A DNA stretch of 64,000 nucleotides from Calvatia gigantea (taxonomy: Eukaryota; Basidiomycota; Agaricomycetes; Agaricales; Lycoperdaceae), in the NCBI GenBank assembly GCA_025093985.1, contig JACAAK010000004.1, positions 124,001 through 188,000 on the forward strand, given 5' to 3'. The number at the start of each line of letters is the position of its first letter. The first letter of the stretch is position 1. Positions 34,801 through 45,352 of the stretch are shown here, piece by piece. The notes beneath the pieces are model-generated. The model saw only the letters and a list, made by a program, of their open reading frames with translations, was not told the DNA's origin and did not search any database. Made by a program: the position numbers and the translations under genes.

Positions 34801-35730
34801 CACCGATGACTGGAAGAAGGAACGAGGCTGGATAATCCGGTACTTGGCGAATGGTATGGCAAGCTCGGAAGATTGGAGAGTCCTGAAGCGACGCCATACC
34901 TGGGATCTCCTCGCAAGCCTGTTCCAGAGCTCGGAAACAGACAGCACATTGCGCAGAGTTATCTTCGAGGCACGTCGAGTTTACTCTGCCTTAAAGGCTC
35001 AACTAATCTGCCCAATTCCAGGTCATCGCCAATCTGACATGCAACCCTCTGGCTATTACAGCCATGATCCTCAAGTCGTCATTTCTTGCTTGGCTCGAGA
35101 TGCAGATATCACGAACGAGTGGAGACGAGAGTGTCAAATGGGCCAAGATCCTCGGAAACATCGTCCTCACCGCTGACCATAAGAAACTTAATTCAACCCT
35201 TCAATTCAATTGGAGAACCGATATCTGTCGTTGCTTATCCATTCTCTTAAAGCGAGGTATGTTTTAGGATGAACGCAAACGGCGACCCTAGAGCTGACCC
35301 GAGCCCTGTAGCGCGATCTGATGTCCTTCTCCCAGCAGTTCATGTCATATTTAAGGTCGGCCAGTCATCCGACGCGCCCATTTCCGAACTTGACGTGGCC
35401 GTCAAGCTGGCGGTCGAGGCTTTACGAGAGTATGAAGCGCAGCTTGAGATAGCAATAGGACTTACCTCATGCGAGGTCGATACTTTGCCCACATGCGACC
35501 TGTGCCCCAGCTCCGTTATCAACGAACCCTTAGATGCGTCGCCATCCCGTTGCATATGGTTGCATTGCGTGACGCTTCTATGGCGGACAACAATGGGTTT
35601 CAACCGCAAATTTTCATCTTGGGATTTGTTGACTTGTCGACTTCTCGCAAGCCGATACTATGACGATACAGTCCGACCAGAGATTGAATGGGTGCGAAGG
35701 GAGGTTGTTAGATCTTTGCCGACTTCCTGA
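28887..35730 (+). CDS. URB1: nucleolar pre-ribosomal-associated protein 1 (URB1/Npa1)
   Basis: Large HEAT-like scaffold of early 60S pre-ribosomes in the nucleolus. Proposed exons: 28887-29204, 29256-29522, 29574-29640, 29690-29928, 29984-30270, 30327-31096, 31146-31844, 31901-32117, 32168-32624, 32683-33631, 33673-33821, 33877-34500, 34550-34969, 35022-35256 and 35312-35730; 6,117 nt, 2,038 aa, between yeast (~1,760) and human (~2,270) lengths. The N-terminal basic start ADTHPQKKRKLEP suits a nuclear protein. The segment from SVLNKLRNQL through DHYLFTRHVLEAIWTNLW matches the Npa1 N-terminal domain as I know it, and the region ending WDLLTCRLLASRYYDD matches the C-terminal domain. Exon 2 could start at 29262 instead. 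Intron 34970-35021 appears to be GC-AG (donor GAG|GCACGT). Introns are mostly 40-60 nt. Confidence 0.85.
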
Positions 35731-35918
35731 GTACACACTGAAATATGTATATGTATGTACCGTTCACGTCTTTGATTGCTGTGAAACTACTTAGCTTAAA
35801 TTTAGTGACACTCTTCCGGACAGCAGAAGCACCGTTGTGGAAAGAAATATGGAAGGACCACGAAGGAAAAAACCCGGGCCAACGCAACAATGCAAACATT
35901 ATAAGATGCAGTACATTA

Positions 35919-36653
35919 TTACCTACGGCGGCGATGCTCCTGCATGGTGAATTCGCACCACCACACCTCGGCAAATTCCTTTGGCCACCCTGCCTCAGTG
36001 TCTAGATTCCACAGACCGAAATTCGAGCCCCCGGTCTGCGACATCTCCAGGACCCTGCGTTGCGATACCGCTCTGGCAGCCCTTTGAGTACTCCACAAGC
36101 TACGGAAATACTCTATCTCTGCATCGAACGCCTCGCGACTCCAATATATCGATAGAAGGGCTCCAGATCTTCTAAGACGACTAAGGGCGTTGAAAACATA
36201 GGTCTCGGAAGTCGTCTCTGGATCGATCCTGTCGTCGTATCGTCCAATATGGGCCTCCAAAGTACGGAGATCCACACCCTCTGCGATGCGGACATAACCC
36301 AGGACATCTTCCATAGAGATATCTCCTCGAGGCCCTCCCAGGGCCTCTGGGATTGGAATAGATAGTTTCACAGGCCTATGCCCTCCTGGTGGACTCGCCA
36401 CTGCATTATGGTTGGGAGCGAGGAGACCCCAATACCGGCCTTGCAACACGAAATGTTCCGAAGACGGGGGGAGCGTAGGCTTCTCTTGGTAGAAAAGGCC
36501 AAGGGATTTCACGGAGTTGGTTCCATCGGCAGGAGGTCCCGAGGGGGAAACGGACGGGATTACGCGCTCTAAGATGACTACATAGAGAGATCCCGGAATG
36601 AACCCGGGGAGGTAGACGCGCTCTCTTGGTGTTTGTGATAAGGCAGGTGACAT
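35919..36653 (-). CDS. hypothetical protein, 244 aa
   Basis: Single open frame with proline-rich N-terminal half (PGFIPGSLYVVILERVIP) and a helical acidic C-terminal half (EAHIGRYDDRIDPETTSETY... EIEYFRSLWSTQRAARAV). No signal peptide, membrane segment or known motif. It converges with URB1, with a gap of ~190 bp between the stop codons. Codon content looks genic, but I do not recognise it. Confidence 0.55.
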   Translation of the reverse strand: MSPALSQTPRERVYLPGFIPGSLYVVILERVIPSVSPSGPPADGTNSVKSLGLFYQEKPTLPPSSEHFVLQGRYWGLLAPNHNAVASPPGGHRPVKLSIPIPEALGGPRGDISMEDVLGYVRIAEGVDLRTLEAHIGRYDDRIDPETTSETYVFNALSRLRRSGALLSIYWSREAFDAEIEYFRSLWSTQRAARAVSQRRVLEMSQTGGSNFGLWNLDTEAGWPKEFAEVWWCEFTMQEHRRRR

Positions 36654-37469
36654 AAACGAGGATGTCTGGAATGAGAGGAGATTGACTGGAAGGTGGTGTG
36701 GCTGAAGGTGGCCGACCTTTATTGTAGGAATGGCTCTTTATACTCTTCGAATGGTGTTATTTTGGGGGTGTGTCTTAAACACCAAATGCCGCCGCAAACA
36801 CGTTCGGCAATGCTACAATTGCATGTCCAGTACCTCAGGAAAATCCAAAGGAACTATGACAGAAGCCACTGTTTTTAAGGCCCAAAACGCCGGACCTTAG
36901 AGTGGAAAACCATTACTATGTTGCTGTCGAAATTAAGGTCTCGTGCCACGCCGCGTGTAACAATTTAGGTCTTAATCCTGAGACAGTCTAAATTACCGGA
37001 TCTCCTAGGCAAAGCCCATTTTATGAAGGCACGCCCCGTAATCGATATTCACAATGGCGCTACGAACAATGGTGCCGAGACGGCGCTCTAGACTCGTTTG
37101 TCCTGTGGACACAAACCAGGCCTGAGGCCTGAACGCCTGAGCTACGTGAGCTTTAGTCGAATAAGGTCCCATGGGCAAAGGTTTAAAGTATTTCCTCTCA
37201 GTGTTGCTTGGACATTCTACTGGAAACACCAATTCCGAGCCGTAATTCACGGAGACAATGAGAGCACGTAAGCATTTGGCCTATGGACACTTGCCACTCC
37301 TGCCACAACCTAAATACAGCACAATGTATTGCGAAGTCATAATGCGGTAATAACTGACTCTATGATAATGGCTTGAATGAAAACGGGGGATAGGAACATG
37401 CCGTGAAAATATGCTACAGAGGAGAAAAAAAAAGAACTCAAACCATCCGCTTTTCCTAATGCATAGCAT
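36654..37469. other. intergenic, no gene recognised
   Basis: Lies between the 5' end of the hypothetical gene and the 3' end of the SAMHD1-like gene. Only short frames occur. Confidence 0.4.
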
Positions 37470-39699
37470 TCAATGACGACTGCGCTTCCTAATTGGACTC
37501 TCACTCCCATCCTCCCTCGCCCTCGCCCTCTTCCTCCCATTTCGGGTCGGACTGTTCGGCATAAACGTCGGCGATACCGTTGTGAAACTATTATTCGAAA
37601 ACGGCGTCGCCGATGTTTTCGTCGCAGGTGCCGATCCTCCGTTCTCAAGGTTAGCAAGACTAGACGTTCGTGTACGAGGAGTCGAAGGTGCTTCAGTGGC
37701 AGGTGGAGTGATAGCACCAATAGGTAGGAAGGTATACTCTGTAGGGTGGGTAGAATTCAGCGAATCTAAGATAGACCTGTATCCGGCTTGAACGCGACCC
37801 CAGTACTCTGGTCTCTTGGTATAAATTCGAAGCAAAACTTCTGCGAAACACTCCGGTTGGAGATTCGAATAATCTCCTTTCTCAGCATTTCTGCAATCTG
37901 TAGGGGCTCGTTATGTGAGGGCAAGATCAAGAATACGACAAAACATACGGGTGGGATCACGTTTTGAATAGAATTTGACGTATTTTAGGGGGTTTTCTTC
38001 CTTCATCCCGTAGTGCATAATGGAAAAGTCCACGATCACGTCGTCTTCTGTTAGTTCAGGGAAGTTCGGTGGTAGAGGATCGGAGAGAGCACGTCGTTGA
38101 ACTTCTTGGACAATCCGTCCGCTTGTAACGTTTTCTCGGAAGAGTCCGCGCAGTGACCATTCTATCACCTTCCAGTCCACACACTTGTACAGGTCACGGT
38201 CTCGAATTCTCCGAATTATGTCCCGGGACTGCGCCAGCTCCTATTCATCATATTAGCGCTAGAATCTCAGCAAAACACCATCTTACGGGTTCGGCAGAAG
38301 CCTCTATTTGGTTCATGATGCTGTCAGTCAAAAAGACAAACTTTTCGGGATCGAAGACGCGCTCGGCAATGTGCAAGCAAGGCTCCGCTGCCAAAAGCGC
38401 ATCAATAATCATGTACTCAATAGCTTTGGCTGCGAAACAATACACAAATGAGAACACGTCCAACAGCGAAAATGCACAAATGCAAATACCTGCTTTGTGG
38501 TTATATATCATCTTGTGTAGTTTGAAGCGAGTTGCACATATCTCGTAGAGTTGATTGGCATCCTTGATGTCGTAGCAGATTTGCTCATCAATCACTCTTG
38601 CAGAATTGACGATGCTGTTGCGGTGGGTGAGAAGAGGGATACCGGATGGGAAACAAGAGGTGCTCGCCGGTTGGAATCGATGTGAATAGGCTCGCCGATC
38701 ATATGTGAGTCCCTTTGAATATAATCGAATCTGACAAGATCAGCATCCGGAAGCGTTCAAAATGGCAACATAACTCACTTGTCAACATCCAGTCCATTCC
38801 GTTTGTTTGCCACGATGTCGAAAAGAAACTTCTTTTCATCCGGGCTATTATGAGCGTGAGATAGGGGACGTCTTTCAGGAATTGCGAAGCCCACTAACCT
38901 ACACTTCGATGGGTCACCAGCGATCAGAGCCTTGATGAATCGCTGGTCCATTTGAAGGACGGGTATATCGGATTCGGAGATCATAAAGTCTAGCATCATT
39001 TCTGATCCTTGTTCATGTTGCCATTTCCTATCCGGTCTGGAATGAAGCACACTTTGATCAGCTCCTGACTGTCGTCAAATCTAGGAATAGCGTACAGCGC
39101 CTTCGGCAAAAACATCCCATCCCACACGTGGCTCCAGGGTCCATGTCCCAAGTCGTGACATAACCCTGCAACCTCGACACAGTCGACGTCACGATCCGTA
39201 ATACCCAGCTCCGGCTGGTTCCTCTGCAGGCGCGACGCAAGTACTCGCGATAGGTAGGCGACACCTGTAGATAAAAGACCACACTGGGTGAGTATACATG
39301 CGCATATAATCAGATAAGAGTTAACACCGAACCTAGGCTGTGCTCAAAACGGCTATGGGAAGCACCAGGCCAAACGAAAGAAGACGTTCCGAGCTGTTTG
39401 ACATCACGAAGTCGTTGGAACTGTCGTCTAGGGCGCATATATTAAGTCAACGAAGGGGTGGTACCACTCAAAATCCGTACGTGTCGATAAACTTCGAAAG
39501 AAGGGTGTGCACTGGAACTAAACCAACATATGCCGTCAATTTCAGGTTTTGAGGGTAAAGCCCTGGACGTACTGTAGTCGTGGATCGGATCCTTGATCGA
39601 CCTGACAAGAACTTTGCGGTTGGCCTCGATAAACTCGATGGTGTCCCTGTTGAGCTCGTCATTATCACCGCGTGTGGTCAGCTCCGTGGGGTGAGGCAT
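37470..39699 (-). CDS. SAMHD1: SAMHD1-like HD-domain dNTP triphosphohydrolase
   Basis: Eleven exons on the complement: 39573-39699, 39481-39517, 39333-39427, 39096-39264, 38899-39036, 38779-38844, 38668-38730, 38490-38614, 38287-38429, 37949-38240 and 37470-37897; 1,683 nt, 560 aa. Family members hydrolyse dNTPs to deoxynucleoside plus triphosphate. Visible motifs: [43 protein letters not shown] (first HD-site His), [13 protein letters not shown] (HD pair), [29 protein letters not shown] (catalytic Asp region), and [22 protein letters not shown], all in SAMHD1 order. No SAM domain precedes the HD domain. The C-terminus is basic ([17 protein letters not shown]), a possible nuclear signal. Intron 38615-38667 looks like GC-AG (donor CG|GCGAGC). 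A decayed copy of its 3' end lies near 57.6 kb. Confidence 0.88.
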
Positions 39700-39971
39700 G
39701 GTGGTGGTCGGGTAATGCCAGCTCTGCCGAGTTTGTTCCGAGCAGAAAGGCGTCTGCTGTATCTGGAAGCTACACAAATAGACACAACGCGTCATCAATG
39801 CCAAACAAGATACTCCTATTGTCCCGCTAAGTCAAGCCACAACCTCATTCTAACATCGGGCGCTAAATTGTAGTTTACTGCACAGGGATCCAATAATAGC
39901 ATTCGCCTATTGACATCGTGCCGCTTGGTTGTTTCTGCGGGGATAGGCGCCCATTTCTCCGTTGTTAACTA

Positions 39972-40185
39972 CAGTAAGGGACAAAACCCTTCCAATGATT
40001 TTGACTTTTTCATGAAATCTCAAATAACTCAGCAACCACTAAGCCAATTCATTTCAAATTTTAAATGAAGGTAGTCATGCTTCTTATCTACAAATATGTT
40101 TAAGCATTTAATATTATACTTTGTTTCTATGGAGATATGAATTATTGAATATTATGAGTGCATTGGAAGGGTTTTGTCCCTCATC
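39972..40185 (+). repeat. left terminal inverted repeat of the Tc1/mariner element
   Basis: Outer motif at 39976-39998; inverted inner motif at 40161-40181 (CATTGGAAGGGTTTTGTCCC). The matching right repeat is 41362-41576, with motifs at 41365-41385 and 41551-41572. Confidence 0.8.
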
Positions 40186-40320
40186 TTCTCCAGGCACATA
40201 ACTCTGTTTACTGCTCTCAAACAAATTCAAATAAAATCATATGATGAGAGTAGATTGTGTATAAAGATGAAAGCTTACTTCTCCAGGCCAAAGTAACCCA
40301 ATAACTTATCTTCTGTTGAC

Positions 40321-41335
40321 ATGAAACCTCTCTCTTCTTCTCAGATTGATCATATCCTCTTTCTCCTTGACAAAGGACATACTGCTACCCAAATTGCTTC
40401 CACTACTGGTTATTCCCTCAGTACTATCTCTAGAGTTCGCTCTAAACATAGGCCAACAATTTCCAAATCCACTGGTGGCCGTCCAAGCAAGCTTTCCCCC
40501 TCTGATACCAAATATGCCATTCAACTTCTCACCTCTTGCAAGGCCAATAATGCCTCTCAGGTCACAAAGGCCCTCCAAAATGTTACCAACCAACCTGTTT
40601 CATCCAAAACAATTCAAAGGACACTCAAAAGGACAGGGATGAAGGCTGTAGTGAAGAGAAAACGGCCTTTACTCACTAGGGTTTACAAGCAGAAGAGGCT
40701 GGTGTTTGCAAAAACATATGCAAACTGGACTGTGGAGGACTGGAAGCAGGTAGTTTGGACAGATGAGACTAAAATCAATTGGATGGGGTCAGATGGAAGG
40801 CATTGGGTGTGGAAAACAGCAGGAGAGGGGTTTAGTGACAGGCTGGTGAATGGAACTGTCAAGTTTGGAGGAGGTTCTTGCATGATATGGGGGTGCATGC
40901 TATGGCAGGGGCCTGGCCATATACACCACATTGAAGGTACCATGGATGGTGACCTTTATGTTCACATTTTGGATGACAAACTTTACCAAAGTCTCAAGAA
41001 ATACAGGAAGAAGAAGTGGCAAGTCCTTTTCCAACAGGACAATGACCCCAAACACACAAGCAAAAAAGCAAAAAAGTGGCTTGAAAACAGTGGTTTAAAG
41101 GTTATGGAGTGGCCACCACAGTCCCCAGACCTTAATCCCATTGAACAGCTCTGGACTTATGTCAAAAACAGGCTAGAAGAGTATGAAAACTACCCTTCCA
41201 GCATAACTGAACTCAGAGAAAGGGTGGATATAGAATAGGGCAAAATTCCTGCATCAGTGTGTCAGAATTTGATAGAGAGTATGCCTAGGAGGGTTCAGGC
41301 TGTTTTACAGGCCAAAGGGGGCTATACAAAGTACT
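40321..41335 (+). pseudogene. Tc1/mariner transposase with one nonsense codon
   Basis: Intronless frame beginning MKPLSSSQIDHILFLLDKGH. The N-terminal helix-turn-helix region (TATQIASTTGYSLSTISRVR) is followed by a GRP(S/R)-type linker and a second HTH. The catalytic triad is TDET (Asp), QQDNDPKHTS (Asp) and SPDLNPIEQLW (Glu), with ~34 residues between the last two. Translation stops at TAG 41236-41238, after RERVDIE. Downstream GKIPASVCQNLIESMPRRVQ continues the expected C-terminus in the same frame to TAG at 41333-41335. One TGG to TAG change explains the stop; the triad is upstream, so a slightly shortened enzyme could be made. Confidence 0.88.
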
Positions 41336-42719
41336 AGAGAACTGATTTTGTGTAGTTTCAGACAGAGGGACAAAACTCTTCCAATGGACTCATAATGTTG
41401 ATTAATTCATATCACCACAGGAACTTAATATTACATAATGCTGTTTATACCTATTTGTAGATAAGATACAAGACTACCTACATTTAAATTCTGAAGTGGA
41501 TACCTTTACTGGTTGCTGAGTTATTTGAGATTTCATGAAAAAGTCAAAATCATTGGAAGGGTTTTGTCCCTTACTGTATGTCGGGCCAATGTTCAAACAT
41601 TCAAATGTTCAGGCTGGACGGTAGTGCTCAGCACCTTCGTGGTTTGTGTTTCGGGTTTACAGGTGGTGGTGATAGCTAATATCGTACCAGAAACACGTGA
41701 TCAGCTTTGTCAAACTTTGCTGCACCCGGAAACAAGATCAGGTATGCATATATTGTTGAAGTTTCCTTTGGAGCTCTTACCTTTCCCTTGGCAGTGTATC
41801 TCAGCTTTAGAGATGTGATAAGACTGGTATGAATGCTGGACCTCCACAGGCTCTCCAGCCTATCCACCCGTCTTCGGTGTGGAGCATGATTGAATGTAGG
41901 AACCCTTCTCTCCCTTACATCTCACAACCCCTTATGAATACCCAACACTCAGTGCTCAGCCCTCGCCATTGGATCTCGGAGGTCTGGCGAATGCACCGTA
42001 CGTCCTGTCCTGTCATCCGTAGATTCCCTGTCATTGACTGTTAGCTATGCGTTCTAGTGGACCACTCAGTAATTGAACTCATCTATAGCCTCCTAACTTA
42101 CAGGTTTGGATACCTTCGCCTCGTCTCCGGGTAGTGAGGTACGCTGACTTTTCACACTACTTACACTTCATCAGTAACTTGTTTAGGATCCACTAACCAT
42201 TACAAGTAGGAGCACTGAGAATTTGCTGTTACCGATGACCAAGGCCCACAACCCCCTGCACGATCGCATTCCCAGTCGTACATACGCCCCCCAAGAAAGG
42301 TACCAAACTCTCAAGTCCGATACGAGATGATAGGCCCATTACACGACTTACGGAACTCCAGTGAAACCTTACCGAATCAGGCCTCCTGCTTATCAGCTGT
42401 CGACATCGAGCATAAAACGATTTGTCAAATCCGACTTGCCTGCATTTCTACATATCACAAGCAACCCTCTGCACATACTTGGACTACCTATACAATATAT
42501 TCATATCTGATTGTGAGTATGGCAACACGTGATCTGTATGCATTGTTGATTAGCATACACAAATGTAAATCTCACCTCAGTCTCCGCTATCACGGACTGA
42601 GGCAAGTAGCTAAATAACATGTTGCAACACACATAGCTGACTATCACCTAGTAGTTTATTCATAGGTATGATAATAGACTATAGTCTCCGCCATCACGGA
42701 CTGAGTAGCATATTCATAG

Positions 42720-44761
42720 TCAACACTCATCATTACACTGAGAACGCCGGAAACGAGGTAAGATGCTTATGGAATTGTAACGGGAAGATGAAACACCATC
42801 CCCTTCAACGATGTCCACATCGAGCAAGTGTTCTCTAAGGATCGCGACAATACGATCTCGCTCTTCAGGGGAAAGAATGTAGTTTGCTTCCACCAGCGAT
42901 ACTTTTCCCCGTCGAAAGAACTGCATTAAGCCATAAACCGATAGCGGCTTAATTCCTGGTCGAAGTCAGCTCAACGCGAGGAACGTTTGATAAATCCGAG
43001 GACGACGCACCAAAGAGCACCAGTAATAAGGTGCTCCCAAATACCGCGGCAAATATTCCGTTGATGAAAGTCCAGACACCACCAACTAGGGCAACACCGC
43101 TGAGTACAGAGCCTCCGAAGTATTGTTGCTCAATTTCTATATACCGCTGCGATGTTACAGTTACCCGTAGCGTAGCAGTATTGTTGTCTCTGGGGAGTGA
43201 AGACGACAAGTCCGGGGATAGGGCGCGTACATTCATAATAGCGAATACGCCGGCCTGTCATCATATGACAACGGTCTCAGAAACGGCGTTTGGTTGAAGG
43301 ATGCAAATTACTGACCCCCGGGACTCCAATAGCAGTACTGTCGTGGCTTTGGGGCAGTTCTTTGACTGAAATTGATGACCACCCATGGAGATTTGAACCA
43401 GGGCCAATGCCTGTCGGTTCCGCATAGTCCATAATAAATTCGTCCAACTGTGCCATCCCAAGATACACTCGGAAGTCGCCCTGTGTTCCCGGGAAGTAGA
43501 CGGTGATTAGTATGTCAAGAACATCGTTGGATTTACTAGGGACTATTGCCGAATCGCACCCAGCGGAAACAGTCTGAGTTTTTGTCCAGGTAATATTCTG
43601 GTAACAACCCTCGTCAGGGACTAACAAGTGCACTTCTAAGCCTAAAGTGGAGAGATTTACTGTCGGACTCACGAGCATCACCGGAACCACGATATTGTCT
43701 TAGGGTCATGTTGGGATATTGATATAAGGCCAAATCGGCCTAGACGCGGGCATCTGCAACGAATCATCCAAGTTGAATTCTCGCACTCACCGGCACCGCG
43801 AGAACGGCCTGTATCGGTATGAGTGTTTTTTTTGGACTTGATAGAGCGGCCAGTGCATCTCGAAGGTTGCCATTAAGCACAGGTGCTTTGGATATCCTGG
43901 CTCCTAGGTGTCCGTTCCATTGTAGCCGCTCCCAAATAACGGTATATATCACCAGATACGACATCGCAAGAAGACATAGAATGGCGAATCCCCCTCGAAT
44001 ACATCGTATGAGAAAATTCTCTGTGCTGTAATGATTTTCCGAGTAAGTAAATGGGTACTAGAATGGTAATAAGGAACGAGGGCATACGTGAAGCGTTTCT
44101 TCGTCGTGAATCTCCCCCATATGAAACTCCACTGGCAGCCAGGTTGGCACAAGCCCGCCGAGAACTCATATGGGTGTAGGATGCTCTTCCCGCGATCATG
44201 AACAACATCGCATAACAGGAAAAAGCAAGCAATGAAGGTGGAAGCGCCCATGAGAACTGAAGAAACTACCTCCACTACAACGAAAGAGCTGTGAATAAGC
44301 AGCGTGCCCTTGAAGTCCTTGAGGAGCGTTATGGTTCGTGGCACAACGATAACACCAACTACGATGTAATGGGTTGGGACGATGTAATGGATTGGGAAGA
44401 TGGAGACCCGAGGATGGAGTAAAATGTCCCACCTGCAACAGCTTCTCCGAGTGAAGATATAACCTCACAAATGACAAGCCAATATGTTCTCGGCCATAAT
44501 CTAGAACGTTTTTCTTGTCAGTGGTCGTGAATGTTTTGAGCGACAAGACCCGAGTCACCGCAAAATATGATGAAGGATGACTAGAACAGGCAACATGAGG
44601 TACTCAAACCAAGGTGATGCTCTCACAGGTGAATACTGGAGTAAAGGTGCTAGGAAGACAGTGCTGGAGGCAATGTTAGCATTAGCACTTATGAGGAGTA
44701 TTCGCAAGACTATCTCTCTGCAAAGGAGTGGAACGCATATCTGTAGCCGGTTGAGAGACAT
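42720..44761 (-). CDS. multi-pass membrane protein, unknown family, copy A
   Basis: Multi-exon gene; main coding blocks are 44555-44761 (MSLNRLQICVPLLCREIVLR), 44430-44540 (VLDYGREHIGLSFVRLYLHS), ~44095-44345 (VVEVVSSVLMGASTFIACFF, then ILHPYEFSAGLCQPGCQW), 43764-43964, 43277-43690 (LSTLGLEVHLL.. VYLGMAQLDEFI), 42949-43236 (SLPRDNNTATLRVT.. VWTFINGIFAAVFGSTLLL) and 42720-42926 (SLVEANYILSPEERDRI). At least four hydrophobic helices, with a soluble beta-rich part between helices. Exact splice sites were not all resolved. Copies B and C show the same block order, so the gene structure is real. Function unknown; the conserved blocks look like an expanded Agaricomycete family. Confidence 0.6.
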
Positions 44762-45316
44762 GGAGGCGAAATAATGGTCGGAGGTTGGAGAAAATGAAGT
44801 GCCCAGAACTCGTCACTGGGGTTCCTATAAGTAACAACAAGTAGCTTTAATTTTGGTGATGGATCGGAGATATGATTGATGGTTGGTGGAGGGAACGTGA
44901 ATTTCTGAGCTTGATTGGGCCTTGTAGAATTTTCATCAGTGAAAAATAGAGGGGGCGGAGAAGGAAAGGGGGTCTAAAACACATCATCAGATTCCGAAAC
45001 GAATACAGGATCCAATTTGTTGGGTCAAGGTTCTGCATCACCTATCATTTCTGACAGTAACAGCATTGCAACCATCATCTACTACCACATATCCTAGGAT
45101 CCCTTCCCTTCTCAGCCCTCTGGATCACTGATTTTCGCTGATGAAAATTCTACAAGGCTCAGTCAAGCTCTGAAGTTCACGTTCCTTCAACCAACCATCA
45201 ATCATATCTCCGATCTGTCACCAAAATTAAAGCTACTTGTTGTTACTTATAGGAACCCCAGTGGCGAGTTCGGGGCACTTCATTTTCTCCAACCTCCAAC
45301 CATTACTCTGCCATCC
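44762..45316. promoter_or_regulatory. shared head-to-head upstream region with inverted symmetry
   Basis: The 5' flank of gene A (from ~44775 to 44940, e.g. GTTACTTATAGGAACCCC on the complement) recurs inverted before the opposite start codon (about 45140-45305). The core between the arms is unique. The same arrangement occurs at 52885-53439. This suggests a duplicated promoter driving divergent family members. Confidence 0.6.
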
Positions 45317-45352
45317 ATGTCTCTCAGCTGGCTACAGATATGCATTCCACTC

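Larger units (their letters stand above)
39972..41576 (+). mobile_element. Tc1/mariner DNA transposon
   Basis: 1,605 bp, ends CAG...CTG, flanked by TA target duplications at 39970-39971 and 41577-41578. Terminal inverted repeats are about 210 bp, near-identical over the outer ~65 bp and weaker inside. Each inverted repeat itself starts and ends with an oppositely oriented copy of AGGGACAAAACCCTTCCAAT. Confidence 0.92.
41761..45352. repeat. segmental duplication, copy 1
   Basis: 3.6 kb nearly identical to 49902-53475 in the same orientation. It starts GTTTCCTTTGGAGCTC and ends ..TTCCACTC. It carries membrane-protein gene A and the first 12 codons of an opposite gene. Differences from copy 2 are scattered substitutions, mostly C/T or G/A at CpG sites, with few indels. 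Confidence 0.9.

Noticed and set aside
41513..41818. Plus-strand frame crossing the mariner end and the start of the segmental duplication
   Set aside because: It spans two unrelated junctions, so it cannot be an ancestral gene.
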